From Branchiostoma lanceolatum (taxonomy: Eukaryota; Chordata; Leptocardii; Amphioxiformes; Branchiostomatidae), in assembly GCF_035083965.1 (NCBI RefSeq), contig NC_089727.1, positions 16,072,769 to 16,136,768 on the forward strand: a DNA stretch of 64,000 nt, in the 5' to 3' direction. Below the pieces are notes generated by a model, which had not been told where the DNA came from, searched no databases, and saw nothing but the letters and a program-made list of their open reading frames with translations. This document shows, in pieces, positions 12,042 to 25,000 of this stretch. Numbering within the stretch: the first letter of the stretch is position 1; each line of letters starts with the position of its first letter. Both the position numbers and the translations under genes were made by a program.

Positions 12042-12286
12042 TGTAAAAACCCAAAGGGGCGAGTATGCCGCTCCCGGGATTCGAACTCACGCCGATCCCA
12101 ATCAACACGGCTTGGGAATTCAACACTAGGCTAAAAAGTCTGGACTAGCTAGACTGGTCAGTTAGTGGAGGTCGATCCCCACTGTTACACTACTCCCCCT
12201 TTTCTTTTCAGACTCGTCCCGAGTCTCTGAGTACGACATTCCCTGTGTGATCTTATCGTTACTCACAGGGCCAGCGTGGGAACCAC
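12042..12286 (-). mobile_element. tRNA-derived SINE (family 1), distal unit of a tandem dimer
   Basis: On the minus strand it carries a tRNA-like head with B box GAGTTCGAATCCCGGG and a body matching the SINE at 3511-3795 (ATTCCCTGTGTGATCTTATC in complement). It abuts a second copy directly, with TGTAAAAACCCAAAGGGGC opening both units. Confidence 0.85.
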
Positions 12287-12455
12287 TGTAAAAACCCAAA
12301 GGGGCGAGTACTCCGCTCCCGGGATTTGAACTCACGCCGATCCCAATCCACACGGCTTGGGAATTCAACACGCTAATCACTAGGCTAAAAGGTCCGGACC
12401 AGTTAGACTGGTCGGTTACACTAGTTAGTGGAGGTTGATCCCCACTGTTACACTC
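12287..12455 (-). mobile_element. tRNA-derived SINE (family 1), second unit of the dimer
   Basis: Repeats the head of the neighbouring unit (TGTAAAAACCCAAAGGGGC, then GATTTGAACTCACGCC) in the same orientation and ends after CCCCACTGTTACACT, lacking the full body. Confidence 0.85.
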
Positions 12456-13527
12456 AGTTGCCTGAGTAACTTATCTTCTGTATCTTACTACCTGGATGTC
12501 TAAGCTTTATCAACATAATGCTATATGGTAAATGTCAAATACCGTAGAAGAAAAGTTGAAAGAAAACTGCTTAGTTGCTTTGTTTGCTATAGCGTAATGC
12601 TAATCTGATCAGTGCCTTTCAATATTTGCATTGTCTACTTTTATAAATCAGGTATGTGATGCATCGTTCAGAATAAAATGTGATGTCGTGACTCATGAGA
12701 GCATATTGTGATATTGAAATTTTTACACCCAACTTAATTATGGGGGTAATTATCCAAATTTGACTTTATGCAAATTTTGTGCTTTTCAAGGTGAAGAAAA
12801 GAGGCAGGGTGGGGGATCATAAGATATGTTGCAAACACTTATTAGCGATAGCATAAGGCTATTTTAATTTGATTTTATGGATGACATCCGCACGTGCATT
12901 CAATTTTTCGTCCATTTCCACGAAAGAAAAAGTTTTCGACCATACTGTAAATCGCACAAAATGATCAAATAAATACCGTCAATTGCAAAGAAACTATTGG
13001 AAAACGATAAGAATGTCCTAGAACACCAAATTCAATTCTGAGGTCAAAGAAGATGTTAAAGAACAAAAACGAAGAATCTAGATTGCATAAAGAAGGCACC
13101 TTTTTTTTCCAAACCTTTTTTTATTTGCACGCTCGCATCAGTTTTGGATTTTCCCGAGGATGTCATCTAACGTTATATCAACATGGCAAAATGACCAACT
13201 GAAGTATGCAGCACACAGAAGACATTTAATGAATGAAAAAATGACAATTTTATAAAGAAGAGGACCAATTTACAATGTGATTCCTGATGAAGTTTGACAT
13301 TAGTATTTTATGACTCACATGTTTTGAAATCTTTGATATCACCAGATTCGTATTTTAGTGTTAACGTTATATATGTCAGGGAAAATTGTAGATATGTGAC
13401 ATAAGTGACTTTAACGTTTCGCCCGCCCTGCCGAGGAGGATGGAGCCTCGGAACGTTCCTACAATGTTGCAGTTGATCGATAGGGGCGCTGCTGTCTTAG
13501 GGGTTACCACAGGTCATCATCATCATC

Positions 13528-16500
13528 ATGGCGGCAGTAAACGTGAGTTTTGGTTGCACAAAGTAGAAATTGGCAAACACGCAGCGATTGCGCCTCTTTG
13601 AAATTTCTAACATAATTTCCGATGAAACTTTATCTGATAGAAGATAGCTATTACAAAGGTAACTTATATTTGGCCTTTCATTCTTTTGTATATCACAAAC
13701 ATTTGCACCCCCCTCCCCACGAGCTTGAAGCTTGAGCTCGAATATGATTTGAGTCAAACTTTGTCCCTTACAACAGGACTTCAAGACTAATATAGACAAC
13801 GCCTGTAGGGCAGGAGAAGAGTTTTCCAAGGTTTTCTACGAGACTTTTGACAAGAGAAGACACGTAAGTTGAAAGACGCGTTGTGGGACTCCATATATAA
13901 AGATGAATTCCACATATATAAATATGTCCTATAAATGGCTATATAAAAGTTACCCGTGCTTTGGAAAATGATCGAAAAAACAGATGATGGTATTTTTGTC
14001 ATTCTTTCTGTAGTTTTGCAGACATAATTTATGTAACAGTCGAACATTTGTGCTTTCCTCTGGAGTCCGAAAAAGTAGCCTATACAATATTCTTACAATT
14101 AACCTTAAATTGTCATGGTTTTATGTTATTAACGTTAACTTACCTTTACAAGATTTAAAGACTGATTTATGACTTTTGCAGGTTTTGAACAAGCTGTACC
14201 TGGACACAGCTAACCTAGTGTGGAATGGTAACCTTGTGAAGGGACCACAGGAGATCACCAAGTTCCACGATAACCTACCTCACAGTGAACACACACTCAT
14301 CACACTGGACTGTCAACCACTGCCAGGTGGGTTCAGAAACTCTTAGATCCGATCTAGGAGCTTTTATTGAGCTAAGATAATAGACCCAGTATTGCTTGAT
14401 TTCTGGCGTGCATTACGCCACAGTGGTTGCGTTGGTGCACATGCGTGATTCCTGCCACCCATGTTTGATAAAATCTCCTTGGTCTAATGTGCCCTGCAAC
14501 CTGGCCTTGGGGTACTTTGTCAGTTTGTGGCTTAAGAGTAGAGTAGAGTAGATCCTTTGGGCCAGGTAGGAAGGTCATACTCATACTCTCACCTCTCAAA
14601 TAAACGTACCGGTACGTTTATTTTTTTTCGCCTATAGTTCCACCCGGTACGTTCTTATTCTAGACGGTACGTTTATTATTTTTTGAAAAATTGAGGCTTT
14701 GCAAACCAGGAATCCCTCTAAAATCGTATTGAGGTTTATCTGCCCATATTTCCCCGGTATTTTTGCTCGTAATTCGCTATTTTTCGGCCTACCGGCGTTG
14801 ATTTTCTCGCCGCTTTGATGGCCTTGTGAAAAGTATCCTGGCGGCACTCGTAACATATCGGTCGATATCGCTATGACGCTACAAAGTAAACCGGAAAAAA
14901 AGACGCGACATTGACATTTTAAAATACAATTTTCATAAAAATAACTTTGATAGTCTCTGTTTATATCGTAAACCAAAGCACGCTGATCAAAAACGTGTGG
15001 AGTAGGGTGCACGCCTGCACGGGGAATAATAATTTCCTGACAACTATATCCGTAGTATCGGCAGCGCGGCGGAAGAATTATTTGTTCGCAGAAGACATGT
15101 AACACGTTAAAACAACAATCATAACTTAACTTCCCTTGTAATATGTGTTTTGAGGCCACAAAATCTCTAAGACGGCAGAAATATGTCTGATATGATTCGG
15201 TAAACAACAGCCCGAAATCGCGAAACATTGCCGCCACTCTCAGGCATGGCGACAGTAAAACTAGCAGCATATTGCGTAGTGCGGATACCGATCTTTAAAA
15301 TGATACCGTAAACGCATGGAAATATTATATTTTTTGGGCAACGATAGACACACAAGGCCATATTTATTTTCAGAGGGTTCATTTTTTTAAATGATCGTAA
15401 GATTTTCCCAATTTAGGCGGTTCATCGCGGGTTTCTAGTGTCAACACGTAATGGGTAACTTCTTAGTATGTGCGGTCTGTGACGTTGAGCTACTTTTACA
15501 GTCGATCTCTGTTCAATATTGTGGGATTTACCGCGGGAACTCGAAATCCGAGCGTCTCACTTTGTTTTCGACGCTATGGAGCAAAAGTTTATAGACATAT
15601 TTGTTTTGTGGAAGGACTGTGTTCATATTTGTGTTTTTGTGTGGTTGATGTCTTTAGAAAATATGATCAGGTACATCTAACCGATCTAACTTAAGTACTT
15701 TGATGATTTTTGTTATATGTCACTGATTGTCAGTCATAATAAAATGATATAACAATTTTCTTTGATCACTTGCTTCAAGTTCCAAGTAGAAAAAGCATGT
15801 ATCATGTACATTTTCACTTGTTGAATTTGAAAGCACCGTGGCCCCCGGTTAGGGGTCATAGCGGGGAACCTATGCCCAATTTTTCAATATTACCATTATA
15901 TTTTACGAAGAGGCGAGGAAGATCATCATGATTTGAACAAGCTATGGACAGTTATTCTGTTCAATATCTATATACTTAATAGGTATGGCATAATTGACTA
16001 AATATAAGTTACCTACCTGCTTATTATCTTATTTCCCTCTGACAGTGACAGTTGTACATGTATGGACACAGTTTACCAAGCCTCGATTGTCGATTTTTGA
16101 AATTTTCCAGGGGGTACTTTTATTCCAGGGGGTACTTATATTACATTTTGAAGATTTGTCCGGGGGGTACTTCTATTCCAGGGGGTACTTCTATTTGAGA
16201 GGTTAGAGTATTCCAATTTAGGCCACTCATCCGTTTTTCCAGGCTTGTGAGGGCAGTCTAATGCTTTGTAGTTGTAGACTACTGGGTGATGTTCCATGTG
16301 TTTATCAAGTCTGTTTTTGAAAGTGTTCACTGTTGCATGTTGGTGCTTCTACGACTTCTGGAAACCTGTTCCACCAGGTTGTCATTGTTTGTGAAAAAGA
16401 AAGCTCTTCTTTGACCGCAAACCCTATACTAGTAGATCAGCTCCAGTGATACACTGCCACAGCCTGTATCTAGCAGGAGGGGCTTACTCTGGGGAACGGC

Positions 16501-16786
16501 CACACAATGCTATACTGAAATAAAATTGTTGCATTATCCGTCCCTACTCTTAGAAAGTCAAACCTTAACTTATTAAAAAGATCAAAGAGCTTGATGATTG
16601 ATGTAACACTCTTCTCCCACAGATGAAGCCACCCAAGGGCAGGCCACAGTACTGGTCACCACGAGTGGAACCGTCACATTCGAGGGCAACAACAGAATGA
16701 AATTTACGCAGAACTTTACGCTGACCAATCAGGGCAATGTGTGGAAAGTAGCCAGCGACTGTTTCAGGTGTCAGGAGGAGGAGTGA
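13528..16786 (+). CDS. NXT1: NTF2-related export protein (p15/NXT), four exons, 136 aa
   Basis: Small NTF2-fold partner of NXF1/TAP in bulk mRNA export through the nuclear pore. Exons: 13528-13542 (only MAAVN), 13777-13863, 14182-14326, 16623-16786; total 411 nt. The product length (136 aa) fits the family's 140. Recognisable blocks are [59 protein letters not shown] and [15 protein letters not shown] at the C-terminus. Vertebrates have NXT1 and NXT2; the window cannot say which this equals, and a single pre-duplication orthologue is likely. The 15-nt first coding exon follows a CATCATCAT run. Intron 3 is large because it contains a 1.6 kb transposon-like element. Confidence 0.92.
14583..16211. 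mobile_element. 1.6 kb terminal-inverted-repeat element in NXT intron 3
   Basis: The left end (ATACTCTCACCTCTCAAATA) and the complement of the right end (ATACTCTAACCTCTCAAATA) agree at 19 of 20 bases. Both are followed by several GTACC/GGTAC subrepeats. The interior has a 212-codon minus-strand frame (14632-15270), but its composition gives no transposase motif that I recognise. I call it non-autonomous; the family is unknown. Confidence 0.7.
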
Positions 16787-16937
16787 AGAAATGTTCTGAC
16801 GTTGTTGTCGGATGATTGTGTAAGGGCTGAAATGGTAGTGTGTTTTGAACAAATGTGGGACTCGAGAACGAAAAGTGCGGGCCGCCAGTGCCATGTGCCA
16901 TGATAGTGTTGAAAGCACAGGATGAGCTAGCAGGATG

Positions 16938-16943
16938 AATAAA
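16938..16943 (+). terminator. Likely NXT polyadenylation signal AATAAA
   Basis: AATAAA about 150 bases after the NXT stop codon, the first canonical signal downstream. Confidence 0.6.
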
Positions 16944-19059
16944 CTGAACTTGTGATCACCTGAAAAGAAGACAGCTTTCCATCACACAAGTACCGGTACA
17001 ACATGTTTGAACTTGATAGGACTTTGGTTAAGGACGTAGTGAATTCATTTTACCATTTACAACACTGGAATATTGGTGGGACTTTTGATACAAGTTACAT
17101 TCCTTAAATAAGAAAGATCGCATGAGAAAACGTCCTGCCTACAGACAACAGAAATCATGTTTCAGTGAGTATGAGAGGAAAATATCACCTGTACATAATA
17201 CTATTTTCTTGTTTATGACTGGGAACACACTGTTGGTGGTATATCAAAGATTATACTTGAAAAAAAAACTCTCTAGTGTTCATTACTGCAAACTGATCAC
17301 CAGTTTAGTATTCCTTGACCTGTTGCAGAGCTCTATACTACTATAGTATTACCCATAGTCTTCAAACACCTTACAAAAGGTAAGATTGGCTGCAGCCTCA
17401 ACTCCCGCTGTCAAGTCTGGCAAGAAAATGAGAAGTGTCTGAGGCCTCAACTTACGCTATAAAGTCTTGCAAGAAGAGAGAAAACAATAATTTTTATACA
17501 CCATGCACCACTTGTGAGACGAAGAAATGAAAATGACAACATTTTGCTCATGATATGATTTAATTGCACTCTAGTGTTGTTAGTAACTTGTTACAAATAC
17601 TTGACTTTAGCGAATCAACTTTCTTCATACTTCAGACCTGTTCAAATCCAAATCAATCTTCAGTACTCTAGATCAATGCACATAATGGTACATCATACAC
17701 ACTGATATGTTGCTTAATAGTGCTAAAATAACCTTTTCACTACAGCTTAACTCCACAGCCAATACAAAAGTTGGTAGTACATGTACATTTAACACCTTCA
17801 CACTGGTGTCCAACTTGGTACCAAATTGGAGATGTTGAACTCAACAACCATCACAATGAGGTATTAAACAACTACTGACACACGAGAAAATTGTTGAATG
17901 CATATATTCTGAAAAAAATGGCCTCTATGTGTCAGTAGCTGCTTAAGGCCTTGCAATATCTTTATGTCCTGTAAGTTGGAACAATTAGCAATCTTAGTTT
18001 CTTATGGCAAAATTTGATGGCACTGATAATGCTACAATAGGTTTTAGTGACATTCTGAACCCACTCAGTGGACCAGGTCTACTTTGAAATGTAACTATCA
18101 CACAATCATGCATTCATAAGGCACTTTTTACAACATTCTGTGCGCTTGTAACTAAAGCGGATCAAGGATGGCTAATACTGTTATTATATGCTTAAGACAC
18201 AAATTCAACATCTTCACAAAATTGTTAGGCTTTACCAAGTCATACCAATATCCCATTGGACAGGCCCAGGGATATTGATGACTTTGTTGCTGATTTTGCA
18301 TCCATAACTTTCATATCTCATGGCACTTACAAAAAGTATATAATGTCATATAGCACAATCAGGAACAAAAGGTTCCAAATAATATTTTTTATATCATAAT
18401 ATTTTCTATAGAGCTGAGCAATGGCCAAAAATCAAAACCGCTTTTCACTGGATTCTCCAGTTTTACAGTACAAAATACAGCTAACAATAACTCTTACACA
18501 TTCATTACTTACCAGTCAGGAGAAATTGCTTCAAACAAATAAATTTGAAGCATAGAAAATATAGAATTAACAGCAGCAAAACAATGCAGTCATTTCATAA
18601 CAGTCACATATGTCACGACTGCTACATTCATTAGTAATACTTAATTGCATTGTTTCAACAAGAAGTCTTGTTTGTTACTTCTTTGACTAGTAAAACTAGC
18701 TGGTCAGCATCATCTTGTTACAGAAAAAGTCGATGATTTGCATAAGCCTAGATTGGTTCCACTTGTTGCATGATAATTCAGCCTTTGAAAATCAAAGTTA
18801 GAAATGGTGGTACAAAATGTAGAAAAGTATGTACCAAAATACAGTATCTACAATTTATACCAGTAAAGCCATTTTACTTGCAACAAAGTTAGGCATTTTG
18901 CAAAATTTCAAAACATTGTTCACTTTCAATCTTGTCAGCACTTTCAATATATTCAGACAGTCTGAATGTCTTTAGTCTTTATGCAGGTCTACACAATATT
19001 CAGCCACAGTTTGAACTGTGATTATACTGTTGGTAGGTCTCATACAGCAGTTCTTGTCA
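16944..19059. other. Intergenic DNA between convergent NXT and SCARB2-like genes
   Basis: AT-rich sequence with no coding exon or clear repeat that I can support. The two flanking genes converge here, so both 3' UTRs may extend into it. The SCARB2-like 3' UTR would occupy the right part. Confidence 0.55.
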
Positions 19060-22000
19060 TCACTGTACAGTGTCTCCGTTCAGAAGATTCGTTCTCTCAT
19101 CACTGGTTCCAGTCATAGTGTTTGTTTGCTGTAAGGATAGAAAGACAACACAAGTCATGGCATCACATGTATCTATAGCAGTATGTTATCATCATTATCT
19201 CACCTTCAATCAACCCATCAGGAGAAACATCTAAGTGAAGAGGATGCCAATGAGGGTTTTGTCATACATACACTTTTAACACACTGTTAAAATATTGGCT
19301 GGAAACAGTATATTACTAGTTTCTTAATTGTCACTCAGTAGAAGAGAGAAATATCAAAAGATTTCACCTGTCTTCTCCTTAAAGTGGAACCCAGGCAAAA
19401 GGTACAAACACTCTTTTTCTTTTGACTGTTTTTCAGTCTAACTCTTGAGTTTCGGGGGGTGCCCCTGTGGTGTAGTGGTCGGTGCTTCTGTTACTTACCA
19501 CATCTGGTTCAAATTACTTGGAGCCAGAAGGCCCCTGTTCAAGCCCTGGGTAGGACACCTCTGGTCAAGTGGCGCATTGAGTCATACCAAAGACTTTATG
19601 AAAATGGTACATACTTTTGAAACAGTATGGAAGTCAAACACACTCCACTGCCAGTGGACTAGCCTCCTGCTGCAGTGATTGCACCACAGTGTGGCCCAGG
19701 GCTATGAAAGGCACCGCCCTATACACCTAGCGTGTGGGAGGATTTTAACTTACTTGAGTTTTGGAAATAACTTTTCCCAACTTACCCTCTTCCTGTGCTT
19801 GACAAAGAGGATGATGAACATGATCAGCAGCACACAGCCCACTCCTATCATCCCATACTCCACTCCATACATCAGCTTGATGTTGTTTGTAACTTGGGAC
19901 TTGAACTTGTCAGCATTGACCGGGTCTATAAATGTACTCTGTCAAACAACAAAACTAACAACTAAGGAATTACAATCTTCCCAGGGTAGTATAGATAGAG
20001 ATTTAGCAGAGATGTAACAGACCTATGCTAGGTCACATTTACAAACTAGTACTCAGATGGGGAGCTTGTGGGAATGAAACGTACTATATAAAAGAGAACA
20101 AAACACAAAATGTAGAAAGAAATTATTAGTCATAAGCTTAATTTTTAATTTTTGTTCCCACAAACAGCCCAGTTAGGTAAACTATTTACTACTCCTAACA
20201 CATAATATGTCTCAGCAAGAACCAAAGACAAATATCTGACATAACTCCACAGATTTTACATGTTGACAGGTACATTTGTGTATGTCTGTTTCATTAGAAA
20301 AATGATAAAGAGCTATGTAGAGGAAGAAACCAACCTCGTTGAGCCAGAGTATGGGATAGAACATCTCCCTGACATTACCAGTTTGCCTGAAAGAGGAATG
20401 AAAGGACTTAAATCAGAATAATATAGTTGTATCTTCAAGTCTTTTAAATACTTAAGTTACCTGTATTTTCATATCAACCTATTTTAACATAATACAGAGA
20501 GGAATATTCATTTCTGTTTTGATGATAGATATATATTGCATGTATCAAGGATACAAGGTGAACAATCATGCATCTTGTAGTCACACATAGCCTCTACCAG
20601 GCTCCAGAGGTGGCCGGAAAGAGTAGAAAGTGACCAGCTAGACAGAGGAGTAAACTGGACATTAAGTTCAGTTGTTAGTTCAGTTGGCTGCCAACATGTT
20701 ATTTGTCTATTTGGCCAATTTCTCCTCTTTCCAACTGCCTCTGGTGCCTGGTAGAGGCTAGTCGCACAGTGAAAGCTTTGTTTTCGTTTAGTGGTTTTAA
20801 ATGTTAGGTTCAAAAGCTAAGAAATGGCACCAAAATATAAGCATTAGTAAAGTTCAGTTTCAAGCAAGAAGGCAGCAGTGTGCACAACTGCAAGATCTGA
20901 GAACATTTTATATTTACAAAATGAAAATTAAGTATCATTTTGCATTGTTGAATGCAGCAGCAGCAATTAAGACTTAGTATGCAAAGCAGCTGCAGCATGT
21001 CTTCTTGACCCTGCGTACTGACAAGCAGTTTGAGACAACACTTACAGAATGTGTTCTACTTTCCTGACGAATATATTTATTTGCAGGCGCTTGGCAACGT
21101 TCATAGGAAACCCTGTCAACTGGAAAAAACACAAGCGGTATATCACACGACTATGCTGAAGTATTGTTCACCATGCTGGGTTGTCAAACCTGGAAGATTC
21201 TTGTCAAATTTGAATCAGGTCTGACTATATTTCCAGAATACACAGGAATTCTATAGAAGGGTGAAATCTATACAACATGCTTTCCATCGCTGGTTGCTAC
21301 ATTCTGGCATACAATTATGTGTATATATATGGCCATGGGAACAAGAAATCACTAGAAAATATTGGGCGATCCTGGCCCGTCACCATGTCTGTTATCATTT
21401 ACTGACTACAATGTTTGTTAGCAAGGTCAATAAGCGCATGTGTCCAATCCAAGCTAGAATTTATAGTCAAACTTACGCCAAACTTATCAAAGCATACTGT
21501 ATTTCAGTAGGTTTCCCCCTTCTCTGTGTAGCTAGTGTATTCTGGTAAATAGTCAGACCACTTGATTCTGTTCATGTACATGCAATCATCATCATGCACA
21601 TACGACATACAGATTTCTAGGTGTGACTCTTCCAGGTTGGACTAACCAGCGTGGCAGCTGTGCTGTCATGTGCAGACACCCTGTACTGGCGCACTTACTG
21701 TATATGATCTATTTTCTTGACATAGATGTTGGCCTGGAGTCTCTTTCCCGCAGCCAACAAAATTCCTGAGAGCTATATGTATGGATCGCAGGGAATGGGG
21801 AATCAAAGAAAAGAAATAGACAGAAAATATGTCAGCAAGCAATCCATGCGTAGAGGTTGTCATGATGATTGGCAGTCATCTTCATCAATCAATTCTTTGT
21901 ATTAATTGACACATCAGCTAATAATGTATTACTACTGATCTAGTCCATACATGCTGGAACTTCAGAGTGATGATACCATAATGTCCTAGCTTGTTCACAA

Positions 22001-25000
22001 CTTGATTATGCATAAATCATTGAGATTGCTCTCATAACTTTGTTCATTTCCAGGGCCTTGGTTTACAAATGAAAGTCCTTTTCAAGCTAGGGCTCAAACG
22101 TTTAAGAAAGATTTGAAGTGATGAAGAAAACAAAATAGCATCACCTACCGGTTCGACTTCAAAGTACACTTTGTGTTGCTCGGGGTCTGGGTGCATTCCT
22201 ATGATGGAATCCACCAGACTTTGGTCTCCTAAGTAGAAGTGTGGTGAGGACATGATCACAGGAGCACCTATGATTGTGTACAGTATCAGGAATTTAGTGG
22301 TGGAAAAAAAGATTTCTGGTCAAAACAATCCTACAAATTATGTGGACATCAAGGTTCATTGCTTGAAAAGCAAGCAGATATGTAACAGCTATTGGACATG
22401 TACTACTGTAAATGCAGCAATGTTCACGGTGGTTTTATGTTTGTACAATACTGTAGCAGTATGTGACGATAGCGCTGCTGCTACTTAAAACCACTCCATT
22501 TTTGCCTTAGCGTGAAATAAAAACCATGCAAACTTAAATGCATTTACAGTAACCCTACTAGTAATGGAATGATGACATTTGATGGTCAGGGCTCGAAATA
22601 CTAGTACTGGGTGCATGTGCACCTATGTGCACCCAAAATTGGAGCTGTGCACCTGATTTTTTACTGTGGGCGCACCAGTGCACCTAGATACATGTACCTC
22701 TACAGGGTAACGGTACACTAGCATACAGAATATTTTTGAAATGTAAGTATCAGAAAAAGCAATATAATCTTTTGTTGTACTTAATCTGATGAATTGCTTG
22801 GTTGAAATTTGAAATCTGGATAGAATTACAGATTGAAGTTCTTAAGAGAGGCAGTAGCGTCAAACTTATGTTTTGCTGACATTCAACTTTATTTTATGTG
22901 GTGCACCCAAATTTTTTTCTGTGCACCTAATTTTTTTGGTTGGGTGCACCAGTGCATCCAATTCCAAAAAATAATTTCAAGCCTTGATGGTGCTTTTTCA
23001 ACTATTTACTTGATTTTGCTTGAACTGAAACTTTTGTGCAAGAGCTATATATTTTTTTATCAGGTATACAGTATTAGAATAAACTGCTAGCCAGTTTATG
23101 CAACAATAAGGCTGTCTCTGAGCACATGCTTAGCACAACTTATTCTTCTATAGCCTGGATGCCAGACCCCCAAACTAAAATATCTATCGTGTGGGGATAG
23201 ATATTTCAGTTTGGGGGTCTGGCATCCAGGCTAATTCTTCTATAAACTCATGCAGAAAAATCTATTTTGCCATCACTGTTCTCACCCACATGTACTGTAT
23301 CTCAAATTAATCCAAATATCAGTGACATATATCTAATTCACAATTTCTGATAATACTGATAATTCTGAGGTAAGAATGAAGTATCAAACAAGTGAAAGAA
23401 CCTGACCTTGTTTACATATACTGATGTTGAGCAGTCCTGAAGGCAGACAGGCCTGGTTCTGACAGTAACACTTGTTGTCAGGGTTGATGTCACCACTTTG
23501 GAACAGCCTCTCCGGGGCCTCGTACCTGTATGTGGGGATCCCTCGCACAGAGCTCTCTCTGATAAACTCTCCTTCAACCGACCTGGACAAATCACACCCT
23601 CAGACTCAGACAGATACCTTAAACAATCTACAACATGTAATTTTAAGTACATGTGTATGATCTTTTTTTTTTCGACTGGTATCTGTCTCTGTATCTATAT
23701 AGCCAGTATAACCGCCATTCGGCGTAACACACCAGCTTCGCAGGCACCCGGTGCAGCAGCAGCTGGTTATATTACACCGAATGACCTGTCACGTCTAACC
23801 ATATTGCATATCCAACTGCATGCATTGTTTAAAGCTATCTAATGAGGATGCTTCCACGGTACTTGGTTGTAACGAGTTCCACTCTACGATCGTTCTAGGA
23901 AAATACGAATTTTTGAACACATCAATCCTAGGTTGAAAAGTCTGATACTTAAAGGTATGGCTATCAATATATGAAATGGTAATTGTACGAAAGTGCATCT
24001 TTGCTTTCCTTTGTGTTTTCAAACGTAGCAGAATTGAGATGTTGGCATACATGATACAGATAAGGGGGTGGCTTACAGCATTGCAAATACGTACTAGTAC
24101 AACACACATTTTTAATCTGGGTATGATAAATGTTTCATATGGAGATAACTATGCTGCTAACATCTGACCTACCTGCAAATGTCAGTGGAAAATAAGGTGG
24201 CTTTCGCCTCTTTTGTTATGAAGGGTGGAAAGAAATTTCCATCTGCAAACAAACAAAAACGTAAGAAAGTTAGTATCTAAAATTCAGAAAATGTACAATT
24301 ATTCATACATTTCATGGCAAAATATAAACAAATGGCCAAATTTTCACTCCCAAACTAGATTGACACAATCTTTTGATGTTATTGTTTAATACATGATGGT
24401 TTTGCTAAGCAAACAGATAACAGACAAATATTGGGGTGCTTTAAATATCTATTATGCGTCTAACTTCAGCCTCCAGAACAAAGTCGTTAATCATTAAATG
24501 TTACCTGTTCCATTGATCATGTTACAGTAGGGGTCATCACTCCAATAATTCAGCTTTCTGTATTAGCAAAAAGGAACAAAAACAAATCAGGTACAAGTCA
24601 GATCCAAAGAGAAATCATGACACAAACTGAGATAGTCTCAATGTTAATTGACCACAACTTCATTTTGAGATGGTAATGTATCTGAATAATATACTAGATT
24701 ATCAAAATGTACTATTATTTATGATTTTTGAAATTCAGTTACAAATCAATATTGGTAGTATAGATCTGTTTCTTTGTATATCATACTTCATGTGATCATG
24801 TTTACCGTTTCAGGTTACTCACACATCACATTAAGGGTCATGAAGTTCAGGATTGGAAGACAGTCACACAATGGACACTATTTCAATACACAAAGAATGT
24901 TAGAATCAATCATTTTAATACCTAACTATCGTTTTTAAGGTGCAATCTATGTAAACAGCAGATTAATTCAGGGCTACTATTGAACCCTGCCACTCTGTAC

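Larger units (their letters stand above)
11163..13527. other. DUS3L 3' region and intergenic DNA before NXT
   Basis: No gene seen. It holds the head-to-tail SINE pair (12042-12455) and AT-rich sequence. An AATAAA at 12672-12677 could end a long DUS3L 3' UTR, but no AATAAA closer to the stop was noticed, so UTR length is uncertain. Confidence 0.5.

Noticed and set aside
14632-15270. 212-codon minus-strand frame in the NXT intron element
   Set aside because: No recognisable domain, no splice support and unusual composition; kept only as a note under the element.
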